From assembly GCA_025354065.1 (NCBI GenBank), contig JANXNM010000509.1:1-8924 (forward strand): a stretch of DNA of 8,924 nt, written 5' to 3'. This DNA is from Synechococcales cyanobacterium 340R_concoct_173_sub (GTDB lineage Bacteria; Cyanobacteriota; Cyanobacteriia; Leptolyngbyales; Leptolyngbyaceae). The notes under the pieces were generated by a model. It saw nothing but the letters and a program-made list of their open reading frames with translations, was not told where the DNA came from and searched no databases. Shown here piece by piece: positions 1 to 4,508 of this stretch. Made by a program: the position numbers and the translations under genes. Positions within the stretch are counted from its first letter, which is position 1; each line of letters begins with the position of its first letter.

Positions 1-2
1 TA

Positions 3-122
3 TTCAGAATGCTCTCTTCTAGGTATCGAAACAGGAGAAGGAAATTTGGATTAAGGTTAAATTTAATTGCAGAGATTTACAATTATGAGCTTAGTTTATC
101 TTTAAAACAGACGATTTCATGA
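3..122 (+). pseudogene. 3' end of an IS5-like DDE transposase (cut by window edge)
   Basis: An open frame enters from the left edge and stops at TGA 120-122. Its last residues include RYRNRRRKFG followed by LRLNLIAEIYNYEL. From memory, this basic-then-aliphatic ending is typical of cyanobacterial IS5-like transposases of the DDE_Tnp_4 type, whose C-termini often read RNRRRRFGLRFNLIA.IYNYEL. The catalytic DDE residues would lie outside the window, so I cannot say whether the gene is intact upstream; I label it partial. A candidate terminal repeat starts within 1-2 bases of the stop, as expected for a compact insertion sequence. The same frame continues for 20 codons past the TGA, but it would cross the presumed element end, so the TGA is probably the natural stop. 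The family call rests on pattern memory only. Confidence 0.45.
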
Positions 123-140
123 TACTTTCGCAGGAGGTCT
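121..140 (+). mobile_element. Candidate right terminal repeat of the IS5-like element
   Basis: Read inward from the right, this segment begins AGACCTCCTGCGAAAGTATC. Several IS5-family elements have ends of the form AGACCTTTGCAAAA, so the position directly after the transposase stop and the AGACCT tip both fit an element boundary near base 140. The matching left repeat lies outside the window, so neither the repeat nor a target-site duplication can be verified here. Confidence 0.35.
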
Positions 141-199
141 ATTCAACTTGTGCTTGATGATATTCATCTGATTTTTATGAATAAATGAGATAATAGGTC

Positions 200-219
200 G
201 TGATTAGACGGCTTATCAC
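200..219 (+). terminator. Weak hairpin followed by a T-rich stretch
   Basis: GTGAT (200-204) and ATCAC (215-219) are perfect inverted arms; inside them AG and CT can also pair around an ACGG loop, with one T-T mismatch. TTTGTTT follows at once. This could end plus-strand transcripts leaving the IS5-like element. The stem is short and A/T-containing, so it is only a candidate. Confidence 0.2.
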
Positions 220-339
220 TTTGTTTATCCATGCTCCACTCAGTCAGACTATTTTTATCAATTATAGATTATTATAGCGCTTGTCAGCTTAATGAAATAC
301 AGTAAATATACCGCTTTCAATGCCAATTTATATGATGAT

Positions 340-431
340 ATGAAGACATATTCTTACGTCAGAAACTTGTGGATGCTCACGCAGTCGGTGATATTTCACA
401 ACGCAAGCTCGTAAAAGCTTTAGCGGGGTAA
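340..431 (+). pseudogene. Frameshifted N-terminal remnant of an IS630-family transposase
   Basis: From ATG 340 one frame reads MKTYSY, then the protein-like signal shifts to another frame at 357 and reads RQKLVDAHAVGDISQRKL, ending at TAA 429-431. Joined, this matches the remembered N-terminal helix-turn-helix start of cyanobacterial IS630-family transposases, which typically read M(K).YS.DLRQK(I/L)VDA...G.ISQRKLA. The usual D-L pair between Y and R is missing. Loss of seven bases between two TAC copies would explain both the missing pair and the shift. Nothing recognisable follows in any frame to 533, so the catalytic domain is gone. A possible left end lies near 274-300, about 65 bp before the ATG, but no matching right end is present. 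Confidence 0.5.
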
Positions 432-470
432 TTCATGGTGACAACTTCATCTGTTCATTGTCATATAAGG

Positions 471-520
471 GCGATCGAATTAAAAACTCAGAAAAGATTC
501 AACATTATCAATTCGATCGC
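471..520 (-). repeat. Perfect 11-bp inverted repeat just downstream of hisC
   Basis: GCGATCGAATT at 471-481 is exactly complementary to AATTCGATCGC at 510-520, with a 28-base loop. It begins 14 bases after the hisC stop, in the position expected for a 3' hairpin of the hisC transcript. There is no T-run after it on the minus strand, so it is not a canonical Rho-independent terminator. It might stabilise the 3' end or terminate by another route. The core of each arm is the HIP1-type CGATCG palindrome, but the flanking AATT pairing is extra and suggests a real structure. Confidence 0.45.
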
Positions 521-533
521 TTGACCCCAGAAA

Positions 534-1583
534 TTACTTCATCAAACTTACCAACGCCTCCAATAGCAAATCATTTTGTTCCGGCGTTCCCACACTAATC
601 CGCAATTTATCTTCAAGCCCGATTTGCTTAAAATATCTCACTAAAATTCCTCGATCTTTCAAGCCCAAATACAGCTCCTCCGCATCTTGTGGAGCCGTCG
701 CTAAAATGAAATTGCCGTGGGATTCCATTGGAATAAACCCTAGATTCTTAAGGTCAATTGCTAATTTCGATCGGGATGCTTTTACCTTTTCTGCACATTC
801 ATTCTTATAGGCCTGATCTCGCATCGAAGCCGTTCCAACTGCGATCGCTACTGCATCAATATTGTAACTATCTTTGACTTTAAACAAACCTGCCAAAAGT
901 TTCGGATTCGCGACTCCAAACCCTAGCCGTAATCCCGCTAAAGAATAGCCCTTCGACATTGTACGCAATACAATTACATTATCAAATTCCTTCACCAAAT
1001 CGAGCGCCGTATAATCTGCAAAATCAGCATAGGCTTCATCGATCGCCAGCACCCCCGAGACTTTTTTTGCCAATTCACGTAATTCATTCAAAGGTACACA
1101 GTGACCCGATGGACTATTGGGCGATGCAATAAATGTCACAGATCCATTTGCGGCGACCAGATCATCGATCGGTAATTTAAAATTTGCGTCATAAGGTACT
1201 TCCACAATTTCAGCAGGCTGCATTTCAGAGAGAGTTCGATACAGCACATAGGTTGGCATGGGATAGACCACTTTGCGCGTTTGCCCTTCTGCACAGGACC
1301 GAATCAATATATTCAATACATCATCACTACCATTTCCGACAATTACCCAGTCTGGTGGCACATTCAGCGCCTTACTCACTGCACTGCAAAAATCCCGCGC
1401 AAATGGATCAGGGTATCGCCGGAGAGATTCCCCTGACACCGATCGCAATGCTTCCATGGCCTGCGGAGATGGCGGATAGGGATTTTCATTGGTGTTGAGT
1501 TTGGTGATGGGCGTTCCAGGTTTGGGTTGTTCACCAGGAACATAACCTTTCATCGCGTCAACAGCAGGGCGGAAGTAACTCAT
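534..1583 (-). CDS. hisC: Histidinol-phosphate aminotransferase
   Basis: A PLP-dependent class I/II aminotransferase of histidine biosynthesis in the cytoplasm. It transfers the amino group of glutamate to imidazole-acetol phosphate, giving histidinol phosphate. The 349-residue protein has the family's usual length. Visible motifs in order: NENPY at 32-36; GNGSDD at 83-88, which helps hold the cofactor phosphate; SPNSPSG at 154-160 with the cofactor-contacting Asn156; DEAYADF at 182-188 with Asp182 and Tyr185; the PLP lysine Lys211 in TMSKGYSLAGLRLG, with phosphate-binding Arg219; and a C-terminal RISVGT at 328-333 with the substrate-carboxylate Arg328. The ATG at 1583 gives the expected N-terminus (MSYFRP). 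A small membrane-protein gene lies 47 bp upstream on the same strand, so the two may be co-transcribed. HisC is homologous to other aminotransferases, and some members also act on aromatic amino acids, so side activity is possible. Confidence 0.93.
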   Translation of the reverse strand: MSYFRPAVDAMKGYVPGEQPKPGTPITKLNTNENPYPPSPQAMEALRSVSGESLRRYPDPFARDFCSAVSKALNVPPDWVIVGNGSDDVLNILIRSCAEGQTRKVVYPMPTYVLYRTLSEMQPAEIVEVPYDANFKLPIDDLVAANGSVTFIASPNSPSGHCVPLNELRELAKKVSGVLAIDEAYADFADYTALDLVKEFDNVIVLRTMSKGYSLAGLRLGFGVANPKLLAGLFKVKDSYNIDAVAIAVGTASMRDQAYKNECAEKVKASRSKLAIDLKNLGFIPMESHGNFILATAPQDAEELYLGLKDRGILVRYFKQIGLEDKLRISVGTPEQNDLLLEALVSLMK

Positions 1584-1630
1584 AGGATTTGAAAAGATGG
1601 TTTTGGATGACTATTCTACCTCAAAATTTT

Positions 1631-1813
1631 TTATCCTGGATAGACACTAGGGCTAGTGAGCGAAACGGCATTGCTTGTGGGAGTCACTTCTTCAATTGGT
1701 GCGGGGGCGGCCATTTCATTAGGCAGAAAGATCCGCGCACTGGTCGCAATCAATGCCAATCCAAAAATCAAAACAACAATCAATGGCGCGATATATTGAC
1801 GGAAAAATGCCAT
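1631..1813 (-). CDS. Small single-helix membrane protein of unknown function
   Basis: A 60-residue protein I cannot name. Residues 1-6 are short and basic (MAFFRQ), residues 8-24 (IAPLIVVLIFGLALIAT) form one clear transmembrane helix, then SARIFLPNEMAAPAPIEE leads into a Thr/Ser/Pro-rich tail. Short cyanobacterial proteins with a similar layout, a helix followed by a (S)AR.FLP..MAAPAP segment, seem familiar to me as a conserved uncharacterised group, but this is memory and not a search. No cleavable signal peptide is obvious, so the tail is probably anchored, facing the lumen or periplasm by the positive-inside rule. It precedes hisC by 47 bp on the same strand, suggesting a shared transcript without implying a histidine role. 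There is no Shine-Dalgarno; a weak promoter match upstream would leave only a very short leader. The clean helix and non-random tail favour a real gene. Confidence 0.62.
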   Translation of the reverse strand: MAFFRQYIAPLIVVLIFGLALIATSARIFLPNEMAAPAPIEEVTPTSNAVSLTSPSVYPG

Positions 1814-2188
1814 GGTAAATTCACTAAATAGAGTTTCGATCGTCTATAGACTCAACTTATTATCCTATGGTTACGCAACTTCGGGTAGTACCATTGGACT
1901 TCGATGGAGTTTGACAAGTGCGATCGTAAAGTTGCGGCTAAGATGTTTCGGGGTTATGTGAGGGGATGATGAGGGAAATAAGGCCGGAGGACATAGCTGA
2001 AATAATGTAAAGGAAATACTGAGTCTAAGATTTGGCCATTCCTGGTCAATATTCTTGGCCAATATACACAGAATCGATCGCTAGCAGAAATTCTTATAAG
2101 TAAACTTCTGTTTTGTTTCTAGGAACCTGGGATAAGCTGAAAAGGCAGCATAGAGCTTAAGTTTGGTCATTCTATTTGGGGTTTGGAG
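1814..2188. other. Intergenic region between divergent small genes
   Basis: These 375 bases separate two divergent genes and should carry both promoters. For the minus-strand gene, TTGAGT (1855-1850) and TCTATT (1832-1827) are 17 bases apart, matching consensus at 4 of 6 bases each, but this would leave a leader of only a few bases. TTGACA at 1911-1916 has no -10 box at proper spacing. TTGGCCA at 2032-2038 and TGGCCAA at 2056-2062 form a 7-bp inverted repeat. The sequence TAAG(A)TTTGG(C/T)CATTC occurs at 2026-2041 and again at 2158-2172, just before the plus-strand gene. I see no convincing gene or RNA gene here. Confidence 0.5.
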
Positions 2189-2545
2189 ATGACGCTTGAA
2201 GAAAGGGTCAGTTGGCAACGTATCGCCTACATTGTCGAGAGTTATGATTTGGTGGGGACGGACGGGGAGACCTTTGATGCTTACCTTGCGGAGATGATCA
2301 GTAGTCACGCGATGCCCATTATTGAGCTGGCGTTTGCTGAGACTATCTTGGATGTGTGGACGATTGTTCCGTTGCCACGCGGGGTTTTGTTTTTAGAACA
2401 TGCGAATAATATTTTGCAAGATTGGAGTGAAAAGGGCCTCTCTAGTCGGTTGACTCCTGAGGATTTTAAACAGATTACGGGATTGGATCCGGCCCCTATT
2501 ATTCAGGCGCTCCGATCGCCCACGCCTCAAGCGCCTGTTTCATAA
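2189..2545 (+). CDS. Conserved-looking hypothetical protein, unknown function
   Basis: I do not recognise this 118-residue protein well enough to give a function. It is acidic and soluble-looking with no signal peptide or membrane helix. The N-terminal part (MTLEERVSWQ...) looks helical, the middle has a hydrophobic stretch (IVPLPRGVLFLEHA), and the C-terminal part contains LTPEDFKQITGLDPAPI. The phrase (P)..F.QITGLDP.P resembles endings I associate with small cyanobacterial hypotheticals, but that is weak recall. Codon usage looks coding, with sensible third positions and two CGATCG sites in or next to the 3' end. A TTG at 2183 in the same frame would add two residues. I prefer the ATG at 2189, which has GGGG seven bases upstream; neither start has a good ribosome-binding site. 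The gene converges on comF, with 50 bp between the stops. Confidence 0.6.
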   Translation: MTLEERVSWQRIAYIVESYDLVGTDGETFDAYLAEMISSHAMPIIELAFAETILDVWTIVPLPRGVLFLEHANNILQDWSEKGLSSRLTPEDFKQITGLDPAPIIQALRSPTPQAPVS

Positions 2546-2595
2546 TCGATATTTTAAATATTTGGTTGCCTCCCGATCGTGATGAATTTATTTCT

Positions 2596-3294
2596 TCAGA
2601 ATTGGGGCAGTTTTTTGTCTGTAAGCGTGGTGTTGAGACCTGTTCGAGTTGCGACGGCTGATCCCCAGGTGGGAATATTTTCATTTTTCAATAATTTAAT
2701 TGCTGTACGAAGGGTTGCGCCTGTGGTGAAAATGTCGTCTACAAGCAGGATTGGTTGATTGGTCTTAAAATTTGGTGCAAGGGAAAAAGCAGATTCTAGA
2801 TTTTTGGCACGATCGTTAAGACTGAGTTCAAATTGTGGCTGGGTTTCGCGGATTCGGATGAGGGCATTGGGTTGATGACGATAGCCGATTTGACGGGCAA
2901 AGCTACGGGAGATTAGTTCGGCTTGGTTGTAGCCGCGTTGTTTTTCCTTAATTTTATGCATGGGAATGGGGACGACAAGCAGCCGAGGAAATTTTTGATG
3001 GAGCTTGGCGTTGATCCAGGATTTGGCCATTTCTTTGCCTAACCAAGTACCGATCGCGGGCTGTTTTTTGTATTTGAGCTGTCGGATGATTTGACGCAGA
3101 CTGGTGTCGTAGGTTGCCCAGGCAAATAGCGGCAGTGGATGGTGTATTGAGGGCGGTTCTATTAGGGGCGATCGGATTCCGGTATGAAGTTGGGCTTGGC
3201 AAAATTGACAAAAGAATTCTGAGCTAGCTCGCTGACAGCTCTGGCAAGATGATTGGAGAAAAAGTTGTGAGATATGAGATAAAAAGGATTGCAT
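2596..3294 (-). CDS. comF: ComF family phosphoribosyltransferase-like protein
   Basis: A 232-residue protein of the ComF/GntX family, within the usual 200-240 range. An N-terminal zinc-binding knuckle has Cys17-x2-Cys20 and Cys29-x2-Cys32. Next come a YD.S.R..I..LKY segment (62-75), the family hallmark VPIPMHKIKEKQRGYNQAE (108-126), a QPQFELSLNDRAKNLESAF block (152-170), and the phosphoribosyltransferase PRPP loop ILLVDDIFTTGAT at 182-194. In naturally transformable bacteria ComF helps take in single-stranded DNA, and cyanobacterial homologues have been linked to natural competence. Its biochemical activity remains unclear, so the symbol indicates family only. The start ATG lacks a Shine-Dalgarno. 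Upstream is a 311-bp gap shared with the divergent lipid kinase gene. All expected motifs are intact. Confidence 0.88.
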   Translation of the reverse strand: MQSFLSHISQLFLQSSCQSCQRASSEFFCQFCQAQLHTGIRSPLIEPPSIHHPLPLFAWATYDTSLRQIIRQLKYKKQPAIGTWLGKEMAKSWINAKLHQKFPRLLVVPIPMHKIKEKQRGYNQAELISRSFARQIGYRHQPNALIRIRETQPQFELSLNDRAKNLESAFSLAPNFKTNQPILLVDDIFTTGATLRTAIKLLKNENIPTWGSAVATRTGLNTTLTDKKLPQF

Positions 3295-3605
3295 ACCAAG
3301 GCCGCGATCGCTAGAGAAAGTTAACTTGTAAATTTAATGTGAGTATGCCCATTCTTTTGGGTTTTTCAATAGGGATTAAAAGGTTAGGGTTTTGGGTGGG
3401 GGTTCGGTGCTTTTTCCGTTACTTGAGGTGTGTCCGTCAATGTTCGATCGAGGCGTGGGCGATCGGGGTTAAAGGTGGAGCGTGATACGGTAATGCAGGC
3501 TGCTCAACTATCGATCGGATTGAGGAGTACCGATCGATTTCAGACCCGATGGCCTGTGATTCGGTCATAATAAACAGTGATATTATTTCCTAAGCTGCGA
3601 TTTTT
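3295..3605. other. Intergenic region between divergent comF and lipid kinase genes
   Basis: This 311-base gap carries the start regions of two divergent genes. It contains five CGATCG palindromes, one being a full GCGATCGC at 3304-3311. Near the lipid kinase start there are -10-like hexamers, CATAAT (3566-3571) and TATTAT (3581-3586), but I find no good -35 partner, so no promoter is called. A 9-bp perfect hairpin lies at 3510-3538 and is listed separately. Open frames here are short and show no family resemblance. Confidence 0.5.
3510..3538. repeat. Perfect 9-bp hairpin with a CU/GA-rich loop
   Basis: ATCGATCGG at 3510-3518 pairs exactly with CCGATCGAT at 3530-3538 around an 11-base loop. 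The plus-strand loop ATTGAGGAGTA contains GAGGAG; on the minus strand it is TACTCCTCAAT, complementary to Shine-Dalgarno sequences. It lies 68 bases before the lipid kinase ATG and about 215 bases before the comF ATG. Function is unknown; candidates are an operator, a leader hairpin or chance pairing of HIP1-type palindromes. Confidence 0.4.
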
Positions 3606-4478
3606 ATGAAACAACGCGCCCTCTTTTTAGTAAACCATCAGGCTCGACGAGGCGCACAAAATATTGATCTTGCGGCCCAAAAGTTACGCCAATCGGGATT
3701 TGAGTTGGTGGAGGTGCGGACGGAAAATCCATCGCAATTGTCAGAGGTAATCCGTGCCCATGAACGATCGGTGGATTTGGTGATTGTGGGTGGTGGTGAT
3801 GGGACGTTGAATGCGGCGATCGGGGGATTAGTGGATACGCAGCTTCCCTTGGGGATTTTGCCGTTGGGGACGGCGAACGATCTGGCTCGGACGTTGGGGA
3901 TTCCGACAAATATTGATTTAGCTTGTGCGACGATTGCTGCAAGGCAAATGAAGCGAATTGATTTAGGTTGGGTGAATGGTCATTACTTTTTTAATGTGGC
4001 GAGTTTTGGATTGAGTGTGGCGATTACTAATCGGTTGACGAAGCAGACCAAACGGCGCTGGGGGGTGATGGCTTATGGTGTGGCGGCGATTCAGGCGCTG
4101 TGGCAAAGTCGGCCTTTTAAAGTAACGATTCGATCGGGCGATCGCGTTGAGCGGGTTAGAACCATTCAAGTGACAGTAGGAAATGGTGTCTATTATGGCG
4201 GTGGTTTGGCGGTGGCGGATGATGCTTCTATTGCGGACGAACGGTTAGATCTATATAGTTTGGAAATCGATCATTTTTGGCGTTGGATAAATTTATTGCC
4301 TGCGATGTACCGAGGTCGTCATCATCTTTATCCTTATGTTCATGCACAACAGGGACAAGAGTTTTTTATTGATTGCAACCGATCGTTGTCTATTAATACG
4401 GATGGTGAAATTAACACGCAGACTCCGGCCCATTTTAAGGTGATTCCAAAGGCAATTTCGGTATTGGTGCCAGAGTGA
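3606..4478 (+). CDS. Diacylglycerol kinase family lipid kinase (YegS/BmrU type)
   Basis: A 290-residue lipid kinase with a DAGK catalytic domain, a usual length for bacterial YegS/BmrU/DgkB-like proteins. It is expected to transfer the gamma phosphate of ATP to a membrane lipid such as diacylglycerol, acting at the inner face of the membrane without helices of its own. Motifs: LFLVNHQARRG near the start (6-16), where family members have NP.AG; the nucleotide-binding GGGDGT at 62-67 within LVIVGGGDGTLNAAIGG; PLGTANDLAR at 86-95, a signature of the family; and VGNGVYYGGGLAVADDASIADERLDLY in two parts around 192-218, the second-lobe signature. The His in place of the usual Pro in the first motif is mild divergence. 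The substrate cannot be read from sequence; YegS is a phosphatidylglycerol kinase in vitro whereas DgkB uses diacylglycerol. The ATG has no Shine-Dalgarno. It converges on the topoisomerase gene with 30 bp between stops. Confidence 0.88.
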   Translation: MKQRALFLVNHQARRGAQNIDLAAQKLRQSGFELVEVRTENPSQLSEVIRAHERSVDLVIVGGGDGTLNAAIGGLVDTQLPLGILPLGTANDLARTLGIPTNIDLACATIAARQMKRIDLGWVNGHYFFNVASFGLSVAITNRLTKQTKRRWGVMAYGVAAIQALWQSRPFKVTIRSGDRVERVRTIQVTVGNGVYYGGGLAVADDASIADERLDLYSLEIDHFWRWINLLPAMYRGRHHLYPYVHAQQGQEFFIDCNRSLSINTDGEINTQTPAHFKVIPKAISVLVPE

Positions 4479-4508
4479 TTGAATCTTGGGAATTGAATAA
4501 GTGATTGT

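Noticed and set aside
131..172. Perfect AGGAGGT at 132-138, resembling a strong ribosome-binding site
   Set aside because: The reading frames after it stop within a few codons, and the motif lies inside the candidate IS terminal repeat.
292..414. 40-codon open frame starting MKYSKYTAFNANLYDDMKTY
   Set aside because: Only the part from the internal Met at 340 resembles a known protein, and the family signal then moves to another frame; treated as a transposase remnant.
1184..1498. 104-codon plus-strand frame inside hisC
   Set aside because: It is antisense to the well-supported aminotransferase, in a region where all hisC motifs are intact.
1911..1944. TTGACA at 1911-1916 as a promoter
   Set aside because: No -10 box at 16-18 bases; the nearest TAAGAT is 22 bases away and no gene start follows closely.
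1871..2062. 63-codon minus-strand frame in the gap between divergent genes
   Set aside because: Composition looks random, rich in Pro, Ser and Leu without domain or membrane pattern, and it has no start context; it covers likely regulatory DNA.
2081..2308. 75-codon minus-strand frame overlapping the unknown plus-strand gene
   Set aside because: It lies largely opposite a better coding frame and shows no family resemblance.
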